Origin: an uncultured Clostridia bacterium
Lineage (GTDB): Bacteria; Bacillota; Clostridia; Oscillospirales; Ruminococcaceae
Assembly: GCA_945947715.1 (NCBI GenBank)
Contig: CAMEYZ010000014.1
Coordinates: 1-19,627, forward strand
DNA length: 19,627 nucleotides
Direction of reading: 5' to 3'
A program made the translations under genes and the position numbers. The first letter of the stretch is position 1. Every line of letters starts with the position of its first letter. Below, one piece after another: positions 1 to 7,303 of this stretch. Under the pieces are notes generated by a model. That model saw only the letters and a list, made by a program, of their open reading frames with translations, was not told where the DNA came from and did no database searches.

Positions 1-591
1 ATGAACGAGCCCCGTCTTAAGGGCACTCCCCTTGAGTGGAACGGCGGCGACGAAGAGTCCCGTGACTGCATCAATCAGCTTAACGCAGCCTTCGTAAGCA
101 CAGTAAGAGCAAGCGGCAAGAACAACGACAAGCGCAGCCTTATGATACCTACCTATGCTGCTTCCTCGGACGATAAGGCCCTAAAGGATTTCGTCGTACC
201 CGAGGACGACCGCGTTATCGTTTCGATACATGCATATACTCCCTATAACTTCGCCCTCGCAGATAACGGCACAACCGAATGGTCGGCAGATAAGACCTCC
301 GATACAAACGATATCGACCTTGTTTTCGCACGCTTGAAGGACAAGTTCCTTGACAATGGAATCCCCGTTGTTATCGGCGAGTTCGGCTCCAGAAACCGCT
401 TCAATCTCGAAGCAAGATGCGCTCACGCCACCTACTATGTAAGCAAAGCAAAGGAATACGGTATCCCCTGCGTATGGTGGGATAACGGTGCATTCGTCGG
501 CAATGGCGAGAATTTCGGTCTGCTTGTCAGAAATGAGCTGCGCTGGCACGACCAGGAGATAATCGACGCTCTTATGAAGGGTCTGGAATGA
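1..591 (+). CDS. GH5-family endoglucanase, C-terminal part (5' end outside window)
   Basis: Glycoside hydrolase family 5 (clan GH-A), which cleaves beta-1,4-glucans by a retaining mechanism. The visible 196 residues begin at the NEP motif (residues 2-4), whose Glu is the general acid/base of the family, so the ATG at base 1 is almost certainly internal and the front half of the barrel is cut off by the window edge. The substrate-site motif HAYTPY lies at 77-82, the nucleophile Glu127 in VVIGEFGS, and the aromatic VWWDNG loop at 158-163. The HAYTPYNF motif resembles subfamily 4, a guess from memory. The protein ends about 35 residues after that loop with no dockerin, CBM or anchor, so any such module or signal peptide would have to be N-terminal. 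dtd starts one base after the stop codon, so the two are probably co-transcribed although functionally unrelated. Confidence 0.9.
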   Translation: MNEPRLKGTPLEWNGGDEESRDCINQLNAAFVSTVRASGKNNDKRSLMIPTYAASSDDKALKDFVVPEDDRVIVSIHAYTPYNFALADNGTTEWSADKTSDTNDIDLVFARLKDKFLDNGIPVVIGEFGSRNRFNLEARCAHATYYVSKAKEYGIPCVWWDNGAFVGNGENFGLLVRNELRWHDQEIIDALMKGLE

Positions 592-592
592 T

Positions 593-1039
593 ATGAGACT
601 TGTTATACAGAGAGTGACCGAGGCCTCCGTCACTGTTGACGGAAATGTCACGGGGCAGATAGGACAGGGTCTGCTGATACTTTTCGGCGCGGGCAAGGAG
701 GACGAAAACTCCCCCGATATCGAAAAGGAGATAGACAAAATCGCGGAAAAGATACCGAAAATGAGAATATTCTCCGACGAAAACGACAAGATAAATCTTT
801 CGCTTAAGGACGTAAATGGCAGTCTGCTTGTGGTGTCACAGTTCACACTCTATGCGGACTGCTCCCACGGCAACCGCCCCAGCTTTATAAATGCATGCAG
901 CCCCAAACGGGCAGAGGAGCTTTACGAATATTTCGTGGCACAGTGCAGAAAGCATGTTGATACCGTGGAAACGGGCATCTTCGGTGCGGATATGAAGGTG
1001 CGGCTTCTTAACGACGGACCCTTTACAGTGGTCCTGTAA
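593..1039 (+). CDS. dtd: D-aminoacyl-tRNA deacylase
   Basis: Cytoplasmic proofreading enzyme that hydrolyses D-amino acids (D-Tyr and others) and glycine mischarged on tRNA. At 148 residues it has the usual family length. The signature SQFTL is at 82-86, inside SQFTLYAD, and the Gly-cisPro motif is at NDGP 140-143, close to the C-terminus; both are the hallmark motifs of the DTD fold. The family often reads NxGPVT; here it is NDGPFT, a minor change. Start ATG 593 lies one base past the stop codon of the cellulase gene, implying translational coupling. In clostridia dtd often follows relA, so a cellulase as upstream neighbour is an unusual arrangement. Transcription ends at the hairpin at 1055-1096. 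Confidence 0.95.
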   Translation: MRLVIQRVTEASVTVDGNVTGQIGQGLLILFGAGKEDENSPDIEKEIDKIAEKIPKMRIFSDENDKINLSLKDVNGSLLVVSQFTLYADCSHGNRPSFINACSPKRAEELYEYFVAQCRKHVDTVETGIFGADMKVRLLNDGPFTVVL

Positions 1040-1054
1040 TTTAGCAACATATAC

Positions 1055-1096
1055 AAAAACAGGCTTCGCAAAGCATGGATTGCGAAGCCTGTTTTT
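1055..1096. terminator. Bidirectional intrinsic terminator between dtd and lysA
   Basis: A perfect inverted repeat has arms at 1055-1070 and 1081-1096 (core AACAGGCTTCGCA / TGCGAAGCCTGTT) with a 10-nt loop. T-runs follow on the plus strand and A-runs precede it, which are T-runs on the minus strand. It can therefore end both dtd (plus) and the convergent lysA (minus). Confidence 0.93.
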
Positions 1097-1102
1097 TATG
1101 CC

Positions 1103-2404
1103 TTAATCAACATCGTTTCTGATGATATCATCAAGAGTCTCTCTCTTGACAACGATTCTGCTCTGTCCGTCCTTTATCATAACAACGGGAGGCTTTGGTA
1201 TCCTGTTGTAGTTGGAGGACATGGAGTAGTTATATGCGCCTGTAGCAAGAATTGCCAGCGTATCGCCTACCTCTATCTTCTGGACAGGCATGCCCTCACC
1301 GATAAGGTCGCCTGTCTCGCAGCACTTGCCCGCAATGGTCACGCTTTCTGTTCTGGGCTCTGCAGCACGGTTTGCGACTACTGCTTCGTACTCGGATTGA
1401 TACAGAATATATCTGGGATTGTCGCACATTCCACCGTCAATTGACACGTATGTACGAATGTTAGGGATATGCTTGATGCCGCCCACAGTGTAGAGAGTTA
1501 TTCCCGCAGGTGCCACAACAGAACGTCCCGGCTCGATAAGGATAAAGGGAAGCTTGATACCTTCCTCGGCGCAGACCGCCTTCACCTTCTCGGAAACCTT
1601 CTCCATATAGCTGTCATAGGGAACGGGGTTATCTCCTTCGGTGTACTTTATGCCGAAGCCGCCGCCCAGATTCAGGTCTCTTATCTCATAGCCAAGCTCC
1701 TTCTTTATCTTGCCGATAAAGTGCAGCATTACCTCCGCAGCACACTCAAATGGGTCGATGTCCAGTATCTGACTTCCGATATGGCAATGAAGTCCAACAA
1801 GCTCGATATGGGGAAGCGCAATAGCTTCCTTCACAGCCTCGAAGGCCTCCCCTGTTTCAAGAGCAAAGCCGAACTTACTGTCTATCTGACCTGTTTTTAC
1901 GAAATTGTGAGTATGCGCGTCGATACCGGGCTTTATCCTGTACATTATCTTCGCGGTTCTGCCCTGCTTTTCAGCCATTTCGTTGAGACGGTTCAGCTCA
2001 TAAATATTGTCAACAACTATCCTTCCCACGTTATTTTCCAGCGCAAGAGCGAGCTCATCGTCGGTCTTGTTGTTGCCGTGGAAGCATACTCTGTCCATGG
2101 GAAAGCCTGCCTTAAGAGCAGTGTACAGCTCGCCGCCCGAAACGACGTCAACGCCCATTCCCTCTTCGTTCATTATCCTGTAGATAGCCTTGCAGCTAAA
2201 CGCCTTGCTGGCATAGCATGCAAGACCTGCACCGCCATAGTATCTGTCAATGGATTCCTTAAAGCTGCGGCAGTGCTCTCGAATGAGGTCCTCGTCCATG
2301 ACATACAGCGGAGTGCCGTACTCCTTGGCAAGACTAACGGTATCAAGACCGCCTATGGTCAGATGTCCCTCCGCGTTTACGTCAAGATTTTTTGAAACGT
2401 ACAT
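1103..2404 (-). CDS. lysA: Diaminopimelate decarboxylase
   Basis: PLP-dependent fold-III decarboxylase that converts meso-diaminopimelate to L-lysine and CO2, the last step of lysine synthesis. With the start chosen here the protein has 433 residues, normal for LysA. The PLP lysine is K67 in YASKAFSCKA; further motifs are HCHIGSQI (specificity helix/PLP region), GGGFGIKY (phosphate-binding glycine loop), EPGRS, and CCETGDLI, which holds the substrate/active-site Cys at the dimer interface. The frame is open further upstream, to 2464, but ATG 2404 has an AAAGGA ribosome site 8 nt away and starts 28 bases after engB ends, while the longer form would overlap engB. It is the last gene of a probable lon-engB-lysA unit, and no lysine riboswitch was seen in front of it. 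Confidence 0.95.
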   Translation of the reverse strand: MYVSKNLDVNAEGHLTIGGLDTVSLAKEYGTPLYVMDEDLIREHCRSFKESIDRYYGGAGLACYASKAFSCKAIYRIMNEEGMGVDVVSGGELYTALKAGFPMDRVCFHGNNKTDDELALALENNVGRIVVDNIYELNRLNEMAEKQGRTAKIMYRIKPGIDAHTHNFVKTGQIDSKFGFALETGEAFEAVKEAIALPHIELVGLHCHIGSQILDIDPFECAAEVMLHFIGKIKKELGYEIRDLNLGGGFGIKYTEGDNPVPYDSYMEKVSEKVKAVCAEEGIKLPFILIEPGRSVVAPAGITLYTVGGIKHIPNIRTYVSIDGGMCDNPRYILYQSEYEAVVANRAAEPRTESVTIAGKCCETGDLIGEGMPVQKIEVGDTLAILATGAYNYSMSSNYNRIPKPPVVMIKDGQSRIVVKRETLDDIIRNDVD

Positions 2405-2432
2405 TTTTATCAATCCTTTCTGAAAGCTATGT

Positions 2433-3035
2433 TCAGGAATTTTGCTCGTTGTCGCCTTCCGCAATATCAGAGATGATGCTGCGAATCTCCTCCGCGCCTT
2501 CTCCCGTCACTGCGGAAAACTCGATACTGTGTATATCCTCGAAACAGGGTATCTCATTTGCAAAGCCCTCCATGCGCTCTCTGCGCTGATTTTTCGACAG
2601 CTTGTCCGCTTTTGTGAAAATTATTGCAAAGGGAGTCTCCGATTCTATCATAAAGTTGATCATCTGAAGGTCCTCTGCCGAGGGTGCATGACGGATATCT
2701 ATCAGCTGAAATATCAGCCCGATATCTCTGTCCGAGGAAAGATAGCCGTTTATCAGCGACGTCCAGCGCTGCTTATCCGACTTGGATATCTTAGCGTAGC
2801 CGTAGCCCGGCAGGTCTACTATAAATATTTCGTCTGCGCGGTAGAAATTTATGGTCGCTGTCTTTCCGGGAACGGAGGATACTCTCGCCAGATTTTTTCT
2901 GTTGAATATCTTATTGATAAGCGAGGATTTCCCCACATTTGACCGCCCCGAAAAAGCGATCTCACAGCATTCACAAGGAGGAATCTGGGAAAATTCTCCG
3001 TAGGAGCAGAAAAACTCGCCTTTGTTGAAATTCAT
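2433..3035 (-). CDS. engB: Ribosome-biogenesis GTPase EngB/YsxC
   Basis: Small TRAFAC GTPase needed for assembly of the 50S ribosomal subunit. The 200 residues match the family length. The nucleotide motifs are G1 GRSNVGKS at 30-37, the switch I region VPGKTATINFY around 55-65, G3 DLPG at 74-77 (followed by YGYA), G4 TKAD at 141-144 and G5 SAVTGEG near 174. The frame also allows a TTG start at 3041, but that would leave only 3 nt to the AGGAGG at 3045-3050, while ATG 3035 has 9 nt, so ATG 3035 was chosen. It lies 33 bases after lon; lon followed by ysxC is a conserved order in Bacillus and relatives and supports both names. Confidence 0.96.
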   Translation of the reverse strand: MNFNKGEFFCSYGEFSQIPPCECCEIAFSGRSNVGKSSLINKIFNRKNLARVSSVPGKTATINFYRADEIFIVDLPGYGYAKISKSDKQRWTSLINGYLSSDRDIGLIFQLIDIRHAPSAEDLQMINFMIESETPFAIIFTKADKLSKNQRRERMEGFANEIPCFEDIHSIEFSAVTGEGAEEIRSIISDIAEGDNEQNS

Positions 3036-3068
3036 AGTCAATGTCCTCCTTATGTGCAGGAACGCCGC

Positions 3069-5519
3069 TCAGCGCATTACTGCCGCATTTTCTCCATCTG
3101 CTGACTTTTCCGCAGGTGTATTCTTTCTTTTTCGCGATGCCTTCGGTTTTCCAGGAACGGCAAGTGCCTCATCAAACACCTCGGAAAGCTTTTCCGCAAG
3201 CACAAAGCGGACGTTCTCCTTAACAGCGCTGTCCACCTCGTCAAGGTCCCCTTCGTTGCCCTTGGGGATTATCACCGTCTTGATGCCCTCCTTATAGGCA
3301 GCCATGGTCTTTTCCCGGAGACCGCCTATGGGAAGCACCTTCCCGTGAAGAGTTATCTCACCCGTCATTGCCACATCTCTGCGGACAGGTATCCCCGAAA
3401 GTGCGGAAACAAGTGCTGTAGCCATTGTCACACCCGCAGAAGGTCCGTCCTTGGGAGTAGCTCCCTCAGGAGCATGGATATGTATGTCCTTTGTTTTGTA
3501 GAAATCGGGTTTGATGTCATATTTTTTGCATATGGTCCTGACGTAGCTTACGGCAAGCTTTGCGCTTTCCTTCATTACATCACCCAGCGAGCCTGTAGTC
3601 TCGATAGTACCCTTTCCGTCCATAACTATAGCTTCCATGGGGAGCATAACTCCGCCCACAGAAGTCCATGCCAGTCCATTTACGAGACCCACCTCGTCCT
3701 TCTTGGAAACGGTGCTGTCAAGATACTTTTTATGGCCGAGAAATTCCTCGAGATTCCTTGAAGTCACGGAAACTCTCTGCTTTTCGCCCGATACTATGAG
3801 CTTTGCAGTCTTTCTGCATATATCGGCTATCTTTCGTTCAAGAGAACGAACTCCTGCTTCTCTGGTATAGTATTCGATGATGTTATATACAGCGCCGTCG
3901 GCTATTTTAAGATTGGACGCCTTCAGCCCGTGCTTCTTTATCTGCTTGGGGATAAGATGCTCTCTTGCGATATGAAATTTCTCCTCGGCGGTATAGCTGG
4001 ACAGCTCGATGACCTCCATACGGTCAAGAAGCGGCGCATCTATAGCAGATATGTTATTCGCCGTGGTTATGAACAGCACATTGCTCAGGTCGAAGGGCAC
4101 CTCGATGTAATGGTCTCTGAAAGCGTAATTCTGCTCAGAATCCAGCACCTCCAGCAGTGCCGCAGAGGGGTCTCCCCTCATATCGCTGGAAAGCTTGTCG
4201 ATCTCATCAAGCATGATAAGCGGATTATTAGTCCCTGCCTGACGTATTGCGCTGATTATTCTTCCGGGCATCGCTCCCACATAGGTCTTTCTGTGTCCGC
4301 GGATATCCGATTCGTCCCGCACTCCGCCCAGCGATACTCTGACGTACTTTCTTCCCAGAGCAGCCGCAATAGACTTTCCGATAGAGGTTTTGCCCACTCC
4401 CGGAGGTCCCGCAAGGCAGATTATCTGACCCTTGATATCGGGCTGCAGGGCTCTCACTGCGATGTTCTCGACTATCCTGTCCTTGACCTTTTCAAGGCCG
4501 TAATGGTCGTCGTCCAGTACCTTTCTTGCATTGGCGATATCGTTGTTGTCCTCGGTGCGCTCGTTCCATGGCAGCTCCAGAACAGTGTCCATATATGTGC
4601 GGATAACCGCCGCATCCTGTGACATAGGCGGCATTTTCATGAATCGCTCATTTTCCTTAAGGAGCTTCTTCTCGGTCTCGGCAGGAAGATGAAGGGCCTT
4701 GATCTGTTCCTCGTAATCTTCCTCGTCCTCATAGGGCATGAAGTCCATATCTCCCGAATTTACAGATGGTCCTCCCAGCTGCTCCTGTATCACCTTAAGC
4801 TGTTCACGGAGGTAATACTCCCGCTGGCTGTCGTCGATGCGAGCCTTGACCTTTTCCTGGAGCTGACGCTCTATCAGCATGACCTCAGTCTCACGCGTAA
4901 GCATAGTCATCAGCATGCCAAGTCTGAGCTCATAGCAGCTTTCCTCAAGAAGCTCCTGTCTGTCCTCCAGAGTAAGCACAATATTGAAGGTGATAGCCTC
5001 AAAAAGGTCCTTTGCATTATCGGCATTTGCGACCGCCTCGGTTATCTCCGCAGGCATTCTGGGAACGCACTCGGAATACTGCTCAAAGGCCTCCTTAGCC
5101 GCACGCATCACAGCTTCCGCTTCAATGGGATTAAAGAGCATGTCCTCCTCGGGATATTTTTTCACCTCAGCGGTGAGGTATCCTCCGTCGTTATTCACAA
5201 TAACTGCCTTAGCGCGATAAAGTCCCTCGGCAAGAACTCTGACATTAGTTCCGTCTGCACGAAGAGTCTGTCTTATCTCAGCAACTACTCCAACATTGTA
5301 TATATCGCCGACCTGAGGGTCATCGACCTCATAATCGGTCTGTGCCGCCAGAAATACGAGATTTTTACCATTTTTGGTCATAGCCTCGTCGATAGCCGCA
5401 ATAGACTTTTCCCGTCCGGCGTCAAAATGGACCACCTCGCCGGGAAAAACCACAAGACCTCTGAGAGCTATCATGGGCATAGCTTTCTTTATAGCTTTTT
5501 TCTTAGTTTCGTTATTCAT
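3069..5519 (-). CDS. lon: ATP-dependent protease Lon (LonA type)
   Basis: Cytoplasmic AAA+ serine protease that degrades misfolded and some regulatory proteins. With ATG 5519 the protein has 816 residues. Order of domains: N-terminal substrate-recognition domain starting at PMIALRGLVVFPGE, a coiled-coil/helical part around 190-250, Walker A GPPGVGKT at 371-378, Walker B LIMLDEID about 70 residues later, then the protease domain with catalytic Ser694 in PKDGPSAG and Lys737 in GGLREKT. The last ~29 residues form a basic, low-complexity tail (KPKASRKRKN) absent from the typical core. A TTG at 5549 is in frame, but its codons run through the AAAGGAGG ribosome site, so ATG 5519 (12 nt from GGAGG) is preferred. 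It heads a probable lon-engB-lysA operon. Confidence 0.97.
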   Translation of the reverse strand: MNNETKKKAIKKAMPMIALRGLVVFPGEVVHFDAGREKSIAAIDEAMTKNGKNLVFLAAQTDYEVDDPQVGDIYNVGVVAEIRQTLRADGTNVRVLAEGLYRAKAVIVNNDGGYLTAEVKKYPEEDMLFNPIEAEAVMRAAKEAFEQYSECVPRMPAEITEAVANADNAKDLFEAITFNIVLTLEDRQELLEESCYELRLGMLMTMLTRETEVMLIERQLQEKVKARIDDSQREYYLREQLKVIQEQLGGPSVNSGDMDFMPYEDEEDYEEQIKALHLPAETEKKLLKENERFMKMPPMSQDAAVIRTYMDTVLELPWNERTEDNNDIANARKVLDDDHYGLEKVKDRIVENIAVRALQPDIKGQIICLAGPPGVGKTSIGKSIAAALGRKYVRVSLGGVRDESDIRGHRKTYVGAMPGRIISAIRQAGTNNPLIMLDEIDKLSSDMRGDPSAALLEVLDSEQNYAFRDHYIEVPFDLSNVLFITTANNISAIDAPLLDRMEVIELSSYTAEEKFHIAREHLIPKQIKKHGLKASNLKIADGAVYNIIEYYTREAGVRSLERKIADICRKTAKLIVSGEKQRVSVTSRNLEEFLGHKKYLDSTVSKKDEVGLVNGLAWTSVGGVMLPMEAIVMDGKGTIETTGSLGDVMKESAKLAVSYVRTICKKYDIKPDFYKTKDIHIHAPEGATPKDGPSAGVTMATALVSALSGIPVRRDVAMTGEITLHGKVLPIGGLREKTMAAYKEGIKTVIIPKGNEGDLDEVDSAVKENVRFVLAEKLSEVFDEALAVPGKPKASRKRKNTPAEKSADGENAAVMR

Positions 5520-5541
5520 AAATATACGCAGCCTCCTTTCT

Positions 5542-5580
5542 CGGCGCAAAACATTTTTTATCTATCATCACTTTACGCCG
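5542..5580 (-). promoter_or_regulatory. Inverted repeat in the lon 5' UTR
   Basis: CGGCGCAAA at 5542-5550 and TTTACGCCG at 5572-5580 form 9-base arms with one mismatch and a 21-nt spacer. The repeat lies just upstream of the lon SD and downstream of the predicted start of transcription, so it could be an mRNA hairpin or a repressor site. No CIRCE or CtsR-type box was recognised. Function unknown. Confidence 0.35.
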
Positions 5581-5603
5581 AATCACTCGGTTTACAATAT
5601 ATT

Positions 5604-5632
5604 ATTATAATATATATTCCGCGATTTTGCAA
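5604..5632 (-). promoter_or_regulatory. Predicted sigma-A promoter of lon
   Basis: On the minus strand TTGCAA (5632-5627), 17 nt, then a perfect TATAAT (5609-5604). Transcription would start near 5597, giving a leader of about 78 nt. pyrB ends at 5703 without a GC-rich terminator, so some read-through from pyrB is also possible. Confidence 0.65.
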
Positions 5633-5702
5633 GTAACAATTATTTATATTATTATCCTATATATATTTGAAGATTAATACGTTTATTTTTCAAGAAAAAT
5701 TG

Positions 5703-6791
5703 TCAGAATGTCTTTAAAACTCTTTCATCGCAGTATTCGCACTCAAGCGTATCGTTAGTACCCCTGAAGCTTTTGGGAAGATAATACTCAGTATTTGTAA
5801 TGCAGCGAGGATTTGTACAGCATACCGTGGGATATGTATGTCCCACCAGCAGCGGCATTTTTCTGTCCTTTTCGCCCAGCATGGTGATTATCAGCGCCAT
5901 TCTGACATACATTCCATACTTTGCCTGCTTATAATAGCCTGCTCTGGGGTCCTCGTCCACTTCCATGGCGATTTCGTCCACTCTCGGCAGCGGATGCATA
6001 ACTATCATATCCTTCGATGCCATAGCGATTTTTCTCTTATCGAGACAGTAAACGTCCTTCTGAGCCAGATATTCCTCCTCGCTGTCGAAGCGTTCGCGCT
6101 GTATCCTCGTCATATAGAGCACATCAAGGGAGCTGATACATTCTTCGATGCTGTCCACCTCTGTGAATTTGCAGCCTGCCGCATTGAGGATATCCTTCAC
6201 ATAAACAGGCATGCGGAGCTTAGGCGTGGATATCATAACAAAGCTGTTCCCCTTGAATGCGGAAAGTGCCTTGCAGAGGGAATGTACCGTTCTTCCGTTG
6301 AGAAGATCGCCGCAAAGTCCCACAGTAAGGTTATCCAGTCTTCCCTTTTCCTTGTAGAGCGTGAGCAGGTCGGTCAGAGTCTGGGTCGGGTGGAGATGAC
6401 GTCCGTCGCCTGCATTAATAATGGGGCAGTCCGCCGAAAGAGCCGCCGCCTTTGCGGAGCCCTCCATAGGATTTCTCATGACCATTATATCAGCATAGCC
6501 CGAAACTATCTTAGTAGTATCCTTAAGATTCTCGCCCTTTGCCACCGACGACGTAGCGGGGTTGTCAAAGCCGATGATAGTTCCGCCCAGTCTGAGCATT
6601 GCCGTCTGGAAGGACATCTGTGTACGGGTAGAAGGCTCATAGAACAGAGTTGCCATGATCTTTCCCTCGCAGGCCTTGCTGTATGCGCCCGGATTCTCAG
6701 CGATCTCTGAGCCGAGCTTTATCACCTTTTCCCACCATTCCACAGGAAAATCGCTTAAATCAATAAGATTTTCATATTTTGAAAAAACCAT
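5703..6791 (-). CDS. pyrB: Aspartate carbamoyltransferase with fused PyrI-type zinc domain
   Basis: Catalyses carbamoyl phosphate + aspartate to carbamoyl aspartate, the committed step of pyrimidine synthesis. The first ~310 of 362 residues are the catalytic chain: carbamoyl-phosphate loop YEPSTRT at 51-57, the 80s loop SSVAKGEN at 81-88, HPTQTLTD at 134-141, MTRIQRERF at 227-235 and HPLPRVDEI at 266-274. The extra C-terminal ~50 residues hold Cys325-X4-Cys330-X20-Cys351-X2-Cys354 with NPRCIT and ECEYCDE, closely matching the zinc domain of the regulatory chain PyrI (E. coli CX4C-X23-CX2C). The nucleotide-binding half of PyrI is absent, and no separate pyrI is in the window. ATG 6791 is the only usable start of this frame, although the strong SD is 28 nt away (see the leader entry). 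Confidence 0.95.
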   Translation of the reverse strand: MVFSKYENLIDLSDFPVEWWEKVIKLGSEIAENPGAYSKACEGKIMATLFYEPSTRTQMSFQTAMLRLGGTIIGFDNPATSSVAKGENLKDTTKIVSGYADIMVMRNPMEGSAKAAALSADCPIINAGDGRHLHPTQTLTDLLTLYKEKGRLDNLTVGLCGDLLNGRTVHSLCKALSAFKGNSFVMISTPKLRMPVYVKDILNAAGCKFTEVDSIEECISSLDVLYMTRIQRERFDSEEEYLAQKDVYCLDKRKIAMASKDMIVMHPLPRVDEIAMEVDEDPRAGYYKQAKYGMYVRMALIITMLGEKDRKMPLLVGHTYPTVCCTNPRCITNTEYYLPKSFRGTNDTLECEYCDERVLKTF

Positions 6792-6827
6792 ACACCGTAC
6801 ATGCTCCGTCGGAGCACATCCTCCTTT
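6772..6827 (-). promoter_or_regulatory. pyrB translation-start region: distant SD, hairpin, overlapping mini-ORF
   Basis: The only strong SD, AAAGGAGG (6827-6820), lies 28 nt before the pyrB ATG at 6791. Between them is a tight hairpin, TGCTCC-GAC-GGAGCA (6816-6802); its 3' arm contains GGAG 12 nt from the ATG, a possible second SD that the hairpin would hide. Directly after the first SD an ATG (6819) opens a 15-codon ORF in another frame that ends at 6772, inside pyrB. Either the hairpin brings the SD close to the start, or the mini-ORF couples translation into pyrB. The layout is seen; the regulation is inferred. Confidence 0.45.
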
Positions 6828-6890
6828 GCATCAGCATAAAAATCGTCCGTCAATACATTCACAACACGAACATACCCGACATGCATTATC

Positions 6891-6919
6891 ATTATATCAC
6901 ATTATTCATCAGATTTCAA
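6891..6919 (-). promoter_or_regulatory. Predicted sigma-A promoter of pyrB
   Basis: TTGAAA (6919-6914), 17 nt, TATAAT (6896-6891) on the minus strand. The leader would be about 93 nt. I saw no PyrR-type terminator/antiterminator in the leader. Confidence 0.75.
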
Positions 6920-6941
6920 CGGTTTACAAAAATTTTTGTCA

Positions 6942-7303
6942 GTCGATCGGGCCCGGTCGGGTCCGCCCGACAGCGGTTGCCGCGTTGTTCGCATCTGCGA
7001 ATATGTTACTTATTCCCGCGGAGGTTCGCTGATATGGATTTCCAATGGGAATTTGTTATATGCTCCCGTGTAGGTTCGCTGCTATGGACTTCCACTGGAA
7101 ATATATTGCATGCTCCGCAGGAGCCCGATACCATGGACTGCGGAGCCGAACATCTCACAGCTGAGTATAAAAACGAAGAGGTCGGTCTGTATCCAAACAA
7201 ACCAACCTCCGCGGGAAAATCTAACCGTTCCGAAACCGCGAACAGCGCGGCAATCGCTGTCGGGCGGACCCGACTCGCTGTCGGGTGGACCCGACCGGAC
7301 CGA
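6942..7303. repeat. GC-rich foldback (inverted-repeat) element between pyrB and its upstream gene
   Basis: Two 74-base arms, 6955-7028 and 7202-7275, are inverted copies that align without gaps at about 80% identity; the best-kept blocks are GTCGGGTCCGCCCGACAGCG and TCCCGCGGAGGTT. Arm similarity continues weakly inward and outward, so the ends are near 6942 and 7303. The right side has a 21-bp tandem duplication (7255-7275, 7276-7296), each copy holding a GTCGGG/CCCGAC hairpin. The core has ~50-bp direct repeats (7022-7071 and 7072-7121, about 76% identical). No transposase or credible ORF is present. It starts next to the stop codon of the 7304-8041 gene and ends shortly before the pyrB -35 box. 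It could be a MITE-like non-autonomous element, an extragenic repeat family, or a structured RNA. Confidence 0.75.
7022..7121. repeat. Two ~50-bp direct tandem repeats inside the foldback element
   Basis: Units 7022-7071 and 7072-7121 start with AGGTTCGCTG and match at 38 of 50 positions; a degraded third copy may start near 7122. Each unit carries small palindromes (TTCC-GGAA and GCTCC-GGAGC types). The GCTCC/GGAGC palindrome also occurs in the pyrB leader at 6802-6816, suggesting shared origin. Confidence 0.6.

Noticed and set aside
1469..2395. 308-codon ORF on the plus strand
   Set aside because: Antisense to lysA, whose motifs are complete; no RBS and no recognisable protein character.
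2405..2432. Lysine riboswitch (L box) in front of lysA
   Set aside because: Only 28 nt separate engB and lysA, far too short; lysA is read from upstream.
2405..2464. 20-residue longer N-terminus of LysA
   Set aside because: Would overlap engB and ignores the well-placed AAAGGA before ATG 2404.
6792..6884. PyrR attenuator in the pyrB leader
   Set aside because: No GC-rich terminator with T-run and no recognisable PyrR anti-antiterminator loop in the 93-nt leader.
7006..7200. 64-codon minus-strand ORF in the foldback element
   Set aside because: Made of the tandem repeats; no SD and no protein-like features.
7012..7296. CRISPR array
   Set aside because: Repeats are imperfect, occur as inverted arms and adjacent 50-bp and 21-bp units without spacers, and no cas gene is present.
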